Assembly (NCBI RefSeq): GCF_900236475.1
Contig: NZ_LT963352.1
Coordinates: 2,666,001 to 2,730,000 of the forward strand
Source of the DNA: Streptomyces chartreusis NRRL 3882
GTDB lineage: Bacteria > Actinomycetota > Actinomycetes > Streptomycetales > Streptomycetaceae
Reading direction: 5' to 3'
DNA length: 64,000 nucleotides
Shown here: in pieces, positions 19,114 through 27,747 of the stretch
How the letters are laid out: each line of letters begins with the position of its first letter
How positions within the stretch are numbered: the stretch's first letter is position 1
Notes under the pieces: generated by a model
The model's input: only the letters and a program-made list of their open reading frames with translations
Database searches by the model: none
What the model was told of the DNA's origin: nothing
Translations under genes and position numbers: made by a program

Positions 19114-22100
19114 TCAGCCTGCCGGGCCCGGCGTGACGGATTCGGCCGGGAACAGCCCCAGCCGGTGCGCCACCGCCGCCGCCTCGCCGCGCCCGGAGAC
19201 GCCGAGCTTCGCCAGGATGTTGGAGACGTGGACGCTCGCGGTCTTCGGGGAGATGAAAAGTTCCTCGGCTATCCGGCGGTTGGTGTGACCGGCGGCGACC
19301 AGGCGCAGCACGTCCCGCTCCCTGCTGGTCAGGCCGAGCGCCTCGGCGGGGTCCGCGGGGGCGGACTCCGGTTCCGTGGCGGGTGTGAGCGGCAGGCGGG
19401 CGCGCCGGGCGAGCGCGGTGGCGGCGTCGGCGAGCGGCCGGGCCCCCAGGTGGCGGGCCGCGGCATGGACGAGGCGGAGCAGTTCCGTGGCCCGGTCGCG
19501 CTCGTCGGCCTCGCCGCCGTCCGTCAGCAGCGACTCGGCCAGTCGGTACCGGACGCGGGCGAGGTCGTAGGGGCGGTCCAGGGGTTCGAAGGCCGTGACC
19601 ACCTCCGACCAGGTGTCCGGGGCGCTCCGGCTTCCGGCGCCATGGAATTCGGCGCGGTGGAGTTCGGCGCGGACCCACCTCTCGTGGGCGAGCCAGACGG
19701 GGGCGTTCGTGGTGAGGCGTTTGACGGCCTCGAAGATGCTCTCCAGGGCCCCTTCGCGGCCGTCCCGCGCGGTCGGCAGCGCCCGGGCGTCGGCCTCGGC
19801 CGTGGCGGCTTCGAGCAGCAGGGGCCAGGCGTAGCGCTGGGTGCCGGGCGGGAAACCGGACTCCAGGGTGCGGGCCAGTTCGGCACGGGCGTCGGCCAGG
19901 CGGCCCTCGGCGACGGCGACCTGGATGGTGAGGCAGGCGATCGGCAGGTCGTGCTGCGGCATGGGGTCGTGGGGGCCGTAGGAGGCGCGGCTCTCGGCGA
20001 GATGCCGAGCCGCCTCGGGCACCCGGCCGCGGGCGAGGGCGAGGAACGCCAGGCTGTTGGCGCCCGACCCGTACGGCGCGGCCGTCTGCCCGCGCCGCTG
20101 GGCGTTGACGGCCGCCTCGGCCGCCTCGTCCCAGCGGCCCAGGGAGATGAGCGACTCGGCGAGGTTGCCCCAGACCCAGCCCTCGGCGTCCCGCAGGCCC
20201 ATCCTGCCGGTGAGGCGCAGGCCCTCGTGGAGGACGCGCACGGCCTCTTCGGAGCGCCCGATGCCTTCCAGGGCGGAGGGCAGGTTCACATGGCTGCGGC
20301 CCACGACCGCCGGGAGACCCCGGGCGACGACCTCGTCCCTGACCTCGTGCATGTGGGCCAGCCCGGCCTCGATCTGCCCGGCGTCGATCATGAGTCCGCC
20401 GAGGGTGAGCCGGGCGTTGGCCTCGATGTCGTCGGCGCCCACCATGCGCGCGTACTCCACCGCCCGCTCGGCGGCCGTCAGGGCCTCCGGGCCCGGCTGG
20501 TGGAGCATCGACCAGTGGGCGACCGTGGCGAGCACCTCGGCGTGCACCTCGGACGGCGGCAGGCCGCGGACCAGGTCCTGCGCGGTGGCGATCTCCTTCC
20601 AGCCGTCGCCGCGGGCGAGCCGCTGCACCAGCCGGGAGCGCTGGATCCAGAACCAGGCGGCGCGCAGGGGGTCGTCTTCCTCGTCCAGCTGGCGCAGCGC
20701 CCGCTTGGTGATCTTCAGGGCGCGTTCGCGCTCGCCGCAGAGCCGTCCGGCGACGGCCGCCTCGGCCAGCAGGTCGAGGTGGCGCAGCGCGGTGGTCTCC
20801 GGGCCGCCGCAGGTCGGATAGACCTCGGCGTAGTCGACGGGGCGCAGGGTCCGGCGTACGGCTTCGGGGGCGGCGTCCCACAGTTCCATCGCCCGTTCCA
20901 GCAGCCGCAGTTGCTCGGCGTAGGCGTGGCGGTGGCGGGCCTCGACGGCGGCGTCGAGCACGGCGGGCAGGGCCTTGGCCGCGTCGTGGGCGTGGTACCA
21001 GTAGCTGGCCAGGCGCGTCGCGTGCTGGTCGGCCGGGACGAGGGTCGGATCGGTCTCCAGGGCTTCGGCGTAGCGGCGGTTGAGGCGGGAGCGCTCGCCG
21101 GGGAGCAGGTCGTCGCTGACGGCCTCGCGGACCAGGGAGTGGCGGAAGCGGTAGCCGTCGCCGCCGGGCGCGGGGGTGAGGATGCTGGCGTTCACGGCGG
21201 CCCGCAGCGCCTCGATGAGGTCGTCCTCGGCGAGCCGGGCGACGGCGGCCAGCAGCCGGTACTCGACGGTGGAGCCGCCCTCGGCCACGATCCGGGCGAC
21301 CTGCTGGGCGGTCTCCGGCAGCCCTTCCACCCGGACGAGCAGCAGGTCGCGCAGGGAGTCGGTCAGGCCCGTGCGGCAGCCCTCGTGGGCGGCGACGGCG
21401 AGTTCCTCGACGAAGAAGGCGTTGCCGTCGGAGCGTTCGAAGATCGCGTCGACCTGGTCGGGGTCGGGTTCCTGGGCGAGGATGCCCGCGACCTGGCGGC
21501 ACACCTCCTCGCGGTTGAAGCGGGCGAGTTCGAGGCGGCGGACGGTGCGGAGCCGGTCGAGTTCGGCGAGCAGGGGCCGGAGCGGGTGGCGGCGGTGGAT
21601 GTCGTCGGAGCGGTAGGTGGCGAGGACGACGAGGCGGCCGGTGCGCAGGGTGCGGAAGAGGTAGGAGAGCAGGTGCCGGGTGGAGGCGTCGGCCCAGTGC
21701 AGGTCCTCCAGGGCGAGGACGACGGTGTGCTCGGCGGTGACGCGCTCCAGCAGGCGAGCGGTGAGTTCGAAGAGGCGGGCCATGCCGTCCTCGTCGTGCC
21801 GGGCCGCCTCGCGTGCGGCGGCCGTGCCGATCTCGGGGAGCAGCCGGGCCAGCTCCTCCTCCTGTCCGGCGGCCGCGGCGGCGAGTTGCCCGGGCAGCTC
21901 GCGGCGCAGGGCGCGCAGGGCGGTGGAGAACGGCGCGAACGGCAGCCCGTCGGCGCCGATCTCGACGCAGCCGCCGAGCGCGACGACCGCGCCCCGCCTG
22001 CGTGCCGCGACGGCGAACTCCTCGACGAGGCGGGTCTTGCCGACTCCGGCCTCGCCGCCGATGAGCAACGCCTGCGGGTCGCCCGCGGCGGCACCGGCGA

Positions 22101-22182
22101 GCACTTCGTCGAGCAAGCCCAACTCGGCCGCGCGGCCGACGAACACGGGGCTGACGGACCTGGTCTCCACGGACCCGAGCAT
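19114..22182 (-). CDS. Large ATP-binding LuxR-family regulator (LAL type)
   Basis: A regulator of about 1022 residues. The N-terminal AAA/NB-ARC-like module has Walker A GGEAGVGKT (42-50) and a Walker B-like VVLALEDLHWAD. A long helical TPR-like middle follows, and the C-terminus is a LuxR helix-turn-helix (LTSRERDVLRLVAAGHTNRRIAEELFISPKTASVHV). LAL proteins usually activate secondary-metabolite or sugar-use genes on binding a small molecule and ATP. Start: ATG 22182 is taken because it leads directly into the conserved SPVFVGRAAEL segment; the open frame to 22356 is Ala/Gly-rich. No ribosome site is convincing for any start. It is not next to a biosynthetic cluster here, so the target is unknown. 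Confidence 0.85.
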   Translation of the reverse strand: MLGSVETRSVSPVFVGRAAELGLLDEVLAGAAAGDPQALLIGGEAGVGKTRLVEEFAVAARRRGAVVALGGCVEIGADGLPFAPFSTALRALRRELPGQLAAAAAGQEEELARLLPEIGTAAAREAARHDEDGMARLFELTARLLERVTAEHTVVLALEDLHWADASTRHLLSYLFRTLRTGRLVVLATYRSDDIHRRHPLRPLLAELDRLRTVRRLELARFNREEVCRQVAGILAQEPDPDQVDAIFERSDGNAFFVEELAVAAHEGCRTGLTDSLRDLLLVRVEGLPETAQQVARIVAEGGSTVEYRLLAAVARLAEDDLIEALRAAVNASILTPAPGGDGYRFRHSLVREAVSDDLLPGERSRLNRRYAEALETDPTLVPADQHATRLASYWYHAHDAAKALPAVLDAAVEARHRHAYAEQLRLLERAMELWDAAPEAVRRTLRPVDYAEVYPTCGGPETTALRHLDLLAEAAVAGRLCGERERALKITKRALRQLDEEDDPLRAAWFWIQRSRLVQRLARGDGWKEIATAQDLVRGLPPSEVHAEVLATVAHWSMLHQPGPEALTAAERAVEYARMVGADDIEANARLTLGGLMIDAGQIEAGLAHMHEVRDEVVARGLPAVVGRSHVNLPSALEGIGRSEEAVRVLHEGLRLTGRMGLRDAEGWVWGNLAESLISLGRWDEAAEAAVNAQRRGQTAAPYGSGANSLAFLALARGRVPEAARHLAESRASYGPHDPMPQHDLPIACLTIQVAVAEGRLADARAELARTLESGFPPGTQRYAWPLLLEAATAEADARALPTARDGREGALESIFEAVKRLTTNAPVWLAHERWVRAELHRAEFHGAGSRSAPDTWSEVVTAFEPLDRPYDLARVRYRLAESLLTDGGEADERDRATELLRLVHAAARHLGARPLADAATALARRARLPLTPATEPESAPADPAEALGLTSRERDVLRLVAAGHTNRRIAEELFISPKTASVHVSNILAKLGVSGRGEAAAVAHRLGLFPAESVTPGPAG

Positions 22183-22352
22183 CGCATGCGGGTCCGGCGG
22201 CGCGGCACCGGTTCGGCCACGACGGACCACCGGACCGCCGGCCGCTGCCGCCCGGACGACCGAACCGGCCGCCGCCTCCGGGCGGACCGCCACAGCGTCA
22301 GCGGCCGCTTCCCCACCGACGATCACGGAGGCGGCCGGTCCCGCCCCCGTGT

Positions 22353-22538
22353 TCACGCGGCCCGGGCGGACCGTGGCCGGCGGAAGCGGCGGCTATGGCT
22401 CTCGTGCTCGGCGGAGCCTTCGGCGGCTTCGCGGCGGGCGGCGCGGCGGGCCCGGGCGGCCTCGCGGACCTGGCGCTCGTGGTCGGCGCGGCGGATGAGG
22501 TCGGCGGCGCGCAACTGCTGGAACTCGTACTCGTACAT
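22353..22538 (-). CDS. Small basic hypothetical protein
   Basis: A protein of about 61 residues, MYEYEFQQLRAADLIRR at the start and an Arg/Ala-rich, highly charged helical remainder. Start: ATG 22538 with AAGGA six bases upstream. Small proteins opening with this MYEYE-type motif are widespread in Streptomyces as far as I recall, with no known function. It lies upstream of the LAL regulator on the same strand and may be cotranscribed with it. The open frame beyond the ATG toward 22622 lacks support. Confidence 0.65.
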   Translation of the reverse strand: MYEYEFQQLRAADLIRRADHERQVREAARARRAARREAAEGSAEHESHSRRFRRPRSARAA

Positions 22539-22668
22539 GGCGTGTCCTTGGTGAGAGGTCGGGTCGAGGGCTTCGCTTTCTGCGATGCCTCCACCTTCGT
22601 CTCCCAGGCGGGGCTGCCACATCGGGAGAGTTCCGCATCTTCGGGGGCGGGCGGGGCCTTAGACACGG

Positions 22669-22723
22669 CTGAGGGGCCTCAGGGCCTCCGTAAGGTGCTC
22701 ACGGATGCCCTAAGACCCCTCAG
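22669..22723 (-). terminator. Long terminator hairpin
   Basis: The 17-base arms 22669-22685 and 22707-22723 match at 15 positions, and the loop contains a second stem (TCCGT/ACGGA). It begins 14 bases past the stop of the membrane-protein gene at 22737 and should end that transcript before the small gene at 22538. Confidence 0.65.
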
Positions 22724-22736
22724 GAGCTGCGGAACC

Positions 22737-23267
22737 TCAGCTGGCCGACGGCAGTCCGAGGAGGATGCCGGTGTACTTGAGGACGGCCAGGAACAGGCCG
22801 ATCACGCCGAGCGCGACACCCGCCCAGGCGACCGACTTGATCCAGGGGGCCTGGACCCTGCCAGGGGTGCCGAAGGCCGGCCGGGCCAGCACGAAGACGC
22901 CGACGATCAGCGCCGTCACCGCGAACAGGCCGCCCCACAGGGCGGTGGTCTGCCAGGCGTCGCCGTAGACCGCCTGGATCTGCTTGGCCACGCCCGCGTT
23001 CTGCGCGGTCTCCAGCTGACCGACGAGGTTCTGCCGTGCGGCAGCCACCGTGCCGATCCAGCTGCCGGTGAGCGAGACGACGCCCAGTGCGGCGGAGACC
23101 ACGGCGGCAGCGCCCTGGCCGACGCCGGAGGCGCCCTCCTCCTTGGTCTCGGCGGCCTCGGCCGGGACCTCGGTCCGGGTCACCTCGTCGGACTTGGTGG
23201 TGTCCACCGCCTTCTCGTCGGTCGTGGCCTCGGTGGCCTCGGTCTCGTCCACTGCGTTCGTTGCCAT
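22737..23267 (-). CDS. Hypothetical membrane protein with acidic N-terminus
   Basis: A protein of 176 residues. The first 55 or so are acidic and low in complexity (rich in Glu, Thr, Ala, Asp), then three hydrophobic stretches predict membrane segments (around GAAAVVSAALGVVSLTG, TALWGGLFAVTALIVGVFVLA and VAWAGVALGVIGLFLAVL). Start: ATG 23267 begins the acidic tail; in-frame sequence upstream is Arg-rich and unlikely. It is divided from its downstream neighbour by a long hairpin. I do not recognise a family, and there is no catalytic motif. A structural or stress-related membrane role is possible but not shown. Confidence 0.7.
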   Translation of the reverse strand: MATNAVDETEATEATTDEKAVDTTKSDEVTRTEVPAEAAETKEEGASGVGQGAAAVVSAALGVVSLTGSWIGTVAAARQNLVGQLETAQNAGVAKQIQAVYGDAWQTTALWGGLFAVTALIVGVFVLARPAFGTPGRVQAPWIKSVAWAGVALGVIGLFLAVLKYTGILLGLPSAS

Positions 23268-23302
23268 GTGTCGCACCGTAGGGTCGCTGTCTGAGAAGTC
23301 TC

Positions 23303-23878
23303 TTAATGATCGTCGTGAGCGGCACGCGCGCGTGCGGCACGCCACTCGGGCGCCAGCACCGACCAGACTTCGAGATCGTGCCGTACGCCACCATAGGGGT
23401 GGGCCTCGCGCCGCACACCGTCACGGGTCATGCCGAGGCGCCGCGCCACGTTCAGACTCGCCTGATTGCCCGAAGCGGCGATCCACTCGATCCGGTGAAT
23501 GCCGCGCTCTTCGACCGCCCAGTCGATGAGGACGCGCATCGCCCGGGTGACCAGTCCCCGCCCGGTCCCGGCGGGCTCCAGCCAGCAGCCGACCTCGCAG
23601 TTGCCGCTCGCGGCGTCGAAGTTCAGGAACAGCACGCCGCCCACGAGCTTGCCGTTCAGCCACAGTCCGTGCAGCGAGCGGGTGTCGGCGGCGCGCATGT
23701 CGGCGTACCGCTGGAGCAGGGCCCGCGCGGACTCCACGTCCGTCTCCTGTGACCCGAAGCCGATGAACCGCCCGATGAAGTCCCTGCCCCGCTCCAGGTG
23801 CGCGAAGAACTCCTCCGCGTGCCAGGGCTCCAGGGGGCGCAGTTCGGCGCCGTCGTCACCCAGGGATATCGCGTACAT
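23303..23878 (-). CDS. GNAT-family N-acetyltransferase (RimJ/RimL type)
   Basis: An acetyltransferase of about 191 residues. The acetyl-CoA binding region is LEPAGTGRGLVTRAMRVLIDWA, after beta-strand segments NGKLVGGVLFLNFD and EVGCWL. IEWIAASGNQASLNVARRLGM is the usual strand/helix pair before the C-terminus. RimJ/RimL-like members acetylate ribosomal protein N-termini, antibiotics or small amines; the substrate is unknown. ATG 23878 lies inside the 3' end of the MMPL exporter gene (overlap 23 bases), suggesting translational coupling. Confidence 0.85.
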   Translation of the reverse strand: MYAISLGDDGAELRPLEPWHAEEFFAHLERGRDFIGRFIGFGSQETDVESARALLQRYADMRAADTRSLHGLWLNGKLVGGVLFLNFDAASGNCEVGCWLEPAGTGRGLVTRAMRVLIDWAVEERGIHRIEWIAASGNQASLNVARRLGMTRDGVRREAHPYGGVRHDLEVWSVLAPEWRAARARAAHDDH

Positions 23879-26102
23879 CCCGCTGCCGCTCCTCCTCCGC
23901 CAGGACGTCCGCCACCTCGGCGTCCGTCGCGGCGGCCAGCCTCTCATGGGCGGCACGGCTCTCGGGCGGTTCGATGCTGATGCGGGGCATGCGCGTGTCG
24001 AGCCAGCGGGGCAGCCACCAGTTGGCGCCGCCGAGCAGGTGCATCAGGGCGGGCACGAGGAGCGTGCGCAGGACGAAGGCGTCCAGGGCGACGGCGGCGG
24101 CCAGGGCGATGCCGAACATGGCGATCACGCGGTCGCCGCTGAGCACGAAGGCGAGGAAGACGGAGATCATGATGACCGCCGCCGAGTTGATCACGCGGCT
24201 GGTCTCGGCGAGGCCGACCCGGACGGCACGCCGGTTGTCGCCGGTCTCCAGCCACTCCTCGTACATCCGGCTCACCAGGAAGACCTGGTAGTCCATGGAC
24301 AGGCCGAAGAGCACCGACACCATGATCACGGGCAGGAAGGGCTCGATGGGACCGGCGCTGCCGAGGCCGAGCAGTTCGCTGCCCCAGCCCCACTGGAACA
24401 TCGCGACGACCACCCCGAAGGCGGAGGCCACGGCGGCGACGTTCATCGCGGCGGCCTTCAGCGGGATGCCGATCGAGCGGAAGGCGAGCAGGAGCAGCAG
24501 ACAGCCCAGGCCGATCACGACCCCGACGAAGACCGGCAGCTTGGCGACGATGACGTCGGCGAAGTCGTCGTAGCCGGCCGTCATGCCGCCGACCTGCACG
24601 TCGAGCGAGGTGCCCGCCTCCGCCCGGGGCAGCACCTGGTCGCGCAGCCGGTCGACGAGGTCGCTGGTCTGCTTCGACTGCGGCGAGGACTCCGGTACGA
24701 CGGTGAGGTACGCGGTGTCGCCGCCGGAGCCGAACGTCACCGGCGTCACCGAGGCGACGCCCTCGGTGCTCCGGAGCGTGGCGTCGAGGTTGTCCAGGGC
24801 GAGCTTGTCGTCCGCTCCGTCGACCTTCGTGACGAGGGTGAGCGGGCCGTTGACGCCCGGGCCGAAGCCCTCGGCGAGGAGGTCGTAGGCCTGGCGGGTG
24901 GTGGATGTCTTCGGGTCGTTGCCCTGGTCGGAGGTGCCCAGGTGCAGGGAGAACGTGGGCAGCGCGAGGACGGCCATGACCACCAGGGCGACCACGCCGA
25001 GCACCTTGGGGTGGCGCTCGACGAATGCCGACCAGCGGGCGGCGAAGCCCGTGGGCAGTTCGGGTTCGGGCCCGTGCTCCGCCAGGCGGCGGCGCTCGCG
25101 GCGGCTGAGCGCCCGCATGCCGATGAGGGACAGCAGGGCGGGCAGCAGCGTCACGGAGGCCGCGACGGTGAGGATCACGGTCAGACTGGCGGCGAAGGCG
25201 ACGCCGTTGAGGAAGCTCAGCCGCAGGATCAACATGCCCAGCAGGGCGATGCAAACGGTGGCACCCGCGAAGACGACCGCCCGTCCCGTGGTCGCGACGG
25301 CGTTGGTGGCCGCCTCGGTGACGGACAGCCCGCGTTTCAGCCCGCGCCGGTGTCTGGTGACGATGAACAGCGCGTAGTCGATGCCGACGCCGAGCCCGAT
25401 CAGCATGCCGAGCATGGGGGCGAAGTCGGCGACGGTCATGGCGTGCCCGAGCAGCACGATCCCGGCGTAGGCGGTGCCGACGCCGACCAGGGCGGTGGCG
25501 ATGGGCAGCAGTGAGGCGGCGAGCGAGCCGAAGGCGAGGAACAGCACGACCGCTGCGACCACCACGCCGATGACCTCGGCGAGGTGCCCGCCGGAGGACT
25601 GGGTGAGCCCGACGGCGCTGCCGCCCAGCTCCACCTGGAGCCCGTCGGTCTCCGCGCTCTTCGCGGTGTCGACGACGGCCTGCGCCTCGCTCTTGCTGAT
25701 GTCCTGCGCCGGGTCGTCGAAGGTTACCGTGGCGTACGCCGTACGGCCGTCCTCGCTGACGCGTCCCGTGCCCGGCCCGTCGTAGGGGCTGGTCACGGAG
25801 GCCACGCCGGGCAGGTTCTCGACGCGTTCCAGGGCGCGGGTCATCGTCTGCTCGACGTCGGCGGCGCGGACGCTGCCGGAGCTGGTGTGCCAGACGACGG
25901 TGTCGCTGTCGCCGCCGAGTCGCGGGAAGCCCTCGTGCAGCAGCTGGGTGGCGCGGCCCGACTCGGTGCCCGGGACCTGGTAGTCGTTCGAGTACGCGGA
26001 GCCGGCGACGGCGGCCCCCGCGGCCACCCCCGCGAAGGCGAGGAGCCACAGCAGAACGGTGACCAGACGGCGTTGGACACACCAGCGTGCGAGGGCTGCC
26101 AC
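23856..26102 (-). CDS. MMPL-family RND transporter
   Basis: A membrane protein of about 748 residues with two MMPL repeats. Each repeat is one membrane segment, a large extracytoplasmic domain, then five or six membrane segments. The conserved DYALFIVTRHRRGLKRG and MDYQVFLVSRMYEEW segments sit in the two halves. The family exports lipids, antibiotics or siderophores with the proton gradient. Start: GTG 26102 has GGGAG eight bases upstream; the open frame to 26201 has no ribosome site. It is followed by an overlapping acetyltransferase gene. The cargo is not evident. Confidence 0.9.
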   Translation of the reverse strand: MAALARWCVQRRLVTVLLWLLAFAGVAAGAAVAGSAYSNDYQVPGTESGRATQLLHEGFPRLGGDSDTVVWHTSSGSVRAADVEQTMTRALERVENLPGVASVTSPYDGPGTGRVSEDGRTAYATVTFDDPAQDISKSEAQAVVDTAKSAETDGLQVELGGSAVGLTQSSGGHLAEVIGVVVAAVVLFLAFGSLAASLLPIATALVGVGTAYAGIVLLGHAMTVADFAPMLGMLIGLGVGIDYALFIVTRHRRGLKRGLSVTEAATNAVATTGRAVVFAGATVCIALLGMLILRLSFLNGVAFAASLTVILTVAASVTLLPALLSLIGMRALSRRERRRLAEHGPEPELPTGFAARWSAFVERHPKVLGVVALVVMAVLALPTFSLHLGTSDQGNDPKTSTTRQAYDLLAEGFGPGVNGPLTLVTKVDGADDKLALDNLDATLRSTEGVASVTPVTFGSGGDTAYLTVVPESSPQSKQTSDLVDRLRDQVLPRAEAGTSLDVQVGGMTAGYDDFADVIVAKLPVFVGVVIGLGCLLLLLAFRSIGIPLKAAAMNVAAVASAFGVVVAMFQWGWGSELLGLGSAGPIEPFLPVIMVSVLFGLSMDYQVFLVSRMYEEWLETGDNRRAVRVGLAETSRVINSAAVIMISVFLAFVLSGDRVIAMFGIALAAAVALDAFVLRTLLVPALMHLLGGANWWLPRWLDTRMPRISIEPPESRAAHERLAAATDAEVADVLAEEERQRDVRDIPG

Positions 26103-26258
26103 GAAACGTGCTCCCAGGGTGACTTTTTTGGATCTTTGACCGGGAACAGTTGTCCATGAACTGAACAGCCCGCAAAGAACGCATGAGCAATGCGGAATCA
26201 CTCTTACAGGCGAACGAGATCATTTGTCGGTTTCGTGGGCTTATTCACAGCGATGCGG

Positions 26259-26681
26259 TCAGTCGAACTGATCCCCCAGCGCCATCACCATCACGCCGGC
26301 GATCAGCAGCCACAGCGCCCGTCGGGTGCGTCCGCGGGCGCCCAGCACGGCGGCGCCCGCGCAGACGGCCGCGCCGCAGGCGTACGCCGCCGGGACGAAT
26401 GCCGGTGCGGAGCGGGTGAGGCGGAGCAGTGCCGCGGACAGCCCTGCCAGGGTGAGCGCGGCGCCGGTACCCGCCGCCGTCCAGCGGGCCCGCCGCGCGC
26501 CCTCCGCCGGATCGTCGGCGTCGTCCGGCTCGTCGTCCGGCTCGTCGTCCGGCTCGTCGTCCGGCTCGGCCGGTTCGTCATCGGGCTCGTCCGGCGCGGC
26601 ATCCGGCTCGGTGTCCTGCGCGGCGGCTGCCTCCGGGTCCGTTATCTCAGGATCGGTGTCGGAATCAGCGCGTCCACTCAT
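26259..26681 (-). CDS. Hypothetical protein with acidic repeats and two TM segments
   Basis: A protein of about 140 residues. After the ATG at 26681 comes an acidic region in which Asp-Glu-Pro-Asp is repeated, encoded by tandem 12-base units (26521-26568). Two hydrophobic segments follow (GAALTLAGLSAALL and ALWLLIAGVMVMALG, with a further Ala-rich stretch between). No family is recognised. The acidic, Pro-containing repeat is probably a flexible cytoplasmic or surface tail. It lies upstream of the MMPL gene on the same strand, separated by 156 bases of relatively AT-rich DNA. Confidence 0.6.
   Translation of the reverse strand: MSGRADSDTDPEITDPEAAAAQDTEPDAAPDEPDDEPAEPDDEPDDEPDDEPDDADDPAEGARRARWTAAGTGAALTLAGLSAALLRLTRSAPAFVPAAYACGAAVCAGAAVLGARGRTRRALWLLIAGVMVMALGDQFD
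26521..26568. repeat. Four perfect 12-base tandem repeats
   Basis: The unit TCGTCCGGCTCG occurs four times in a row (26521, 26533, 26545, 26557), with degenerate copies continuing to about 26592. It lies inside the acidic membrane-protein gene and stays in frame (four codons per unit), so copy-number changes would lengthen or shorten the protein without a frameshift. Confidence 0.9.
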
Positions 26682-26871
26682 GGCCGAGACGGTAGCGCGT
26701 CGGGCGGGAAAACCGGGTGCGGGGCCGACGGGCCGGCTGCTAGCGTCCGCGGGTCCGAGGAACGCCCGCGGCACGTCGCCGCCCGGCCGAAGCAGGTGCA
26801 TTGTTTGACGGTCCGACCGAGCTCCTACGCATCCCCCTTCTTCCTCAAGGACTCAAGGAGCCCGTTCACCG

Positions 26872-27681
26872 ATGTCCGACATCGCTTCCAGGACCTCGAA
26901 CGACCATCTCACTGACCGTCTGACCCACCCCCGCTACCCCCGCAGCAACGCCTACGACGCCCGCTGGACCATCGAGAACCAGATGGGCCCGAACGCTCTG
27001 TGGCTGCTGGAGTGGCTGGCCCCGGCGCTGGGCCTGGAGCAGCTGCCCCCCGGCGCGCGCGTGCTCGACCTGGGCTGCGGACGCGCCATGACGTCCGTGT
27101 TCCTCGCGAAGGAGTACGACGTCCAGGTCGTCGCCGCCGACCTGTGGATCAAGCCCGACGAGAATGCGGCGCGGATCGCCGAGGCCGGCGTCGCGGACCG
27201 CGTCCTGCCCGTGTTCGCGGAGGCGCACGACCTGCCGTTCGGCGCGGGCAGCTTCGACGCGATCGTCTCCGTCGACGCCTACCAGTACTTCGGCACCAAC
27301 GATCTGTATCTGCCCACCGTGACCCGGCTGCTGAAGCCCGGCGGGCGGATCGGCGTCGTCGTACCGGCGCTGCGCGAGGAGATCGACGGCGTCGAGCCGC
27401 CGGAGCACCTGAAGGAGTACTGGCGGAAGGACCCGGGCTTCTGGGCGTTCCACTCCCCCGCCTGGTGGCGGCGGCAGTGGACGCGCACCGGGGCCGTGGA
27501 GGTCGAGACGGCCGACTGGCTGGAGGACGGCTGGCGCGACTGGCTCCTGTGGAGCGAGGTGTGCGCCGAGGAGAGCCCGAGCGAGTTCATGGCGGACATG
27601 GCTCGCTGGTCGGTGGAGCTGATGCACGCCGACGAGGAGCACGTCCTCGGTTTCGCACGCGTCGTGGGGCGCCGCCTCTGA
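26872..27681 (+). CDS. Class I SAM-dependent methyltransferase
   Basis: A protein of 269 residues with the usual class I motifs: VLDLGCGRAMTSVFLA (motif I), VVAADLW (acidic residue binding the SAM ribose), and DAIVSVDAYQYF (motif IV region), followed by LKPGGRIGVVVPAL. Resembles Methyltransf_11-type proteins that act on small molecules. It stands alone on the plus strand between convergent neighbours, and ends before a strong bidirectional hairpin. The substrate is unknown. Confidence 0.85.
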   Translation: MSDIASRTSNDHLTDRLTHPRYPRSNAYDARWTIENQMGPNALWLLEWLAPALGLEQLPPGARVLDLGCGRAMTSVFLAKEYDVQVVAADLWIKPDENAARIAEAGVADRVLPVFAEAHDLPFGAGSFDAIVSVDAYQYFGTNDLYLPTVTRLLKPGGRIGVVVPALREEIDGVEPPEHLKEYWRKDPGFWAFHSPAWWRRQWTRTGAVEVETADWLEDGWRDWLLWSEVCAEESPSEFMADMARWSVELMHADEEHVLGFARVVGRRL

Positions 27682-27690
27682 TGCGGCACA

Positions 27691-27728
27691 CCTGGGGGGA
27701 TGCACCGGTCCCGATGCATCCCCCCAGG
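27691..27728. terminator. Bidirectional terminator between methyltransferase and gatB
   Basis: Perfect 14-base arms CCTGGGGGGATGCA (27691-27704) and TGCATCCCCCCAGG (27715-27728) with a 10-base loop sit between the convergent methyltransferase and gat operon. Being symmetrical, it can serve both transcripts. Confidence 0.8.
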
Positions 27729-27747
27729 GCTGTGGAAAACGCCGGGC

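Noticed and set aside
18595..22554. A 1319-codon plus-strand open frame covering the LAL regulator.
   Set aside because: It is the antisense shadow of the LAL gene; the minus-strand product has full AAA and LuxR motifs while the plus-strand product has none.
26103..26258. AT-rich gap with GAACAG direct repeats, considered as an operator.
   Set aside because: The repeats do not form a consistent palindrome, and no regulator gene is adjacent.
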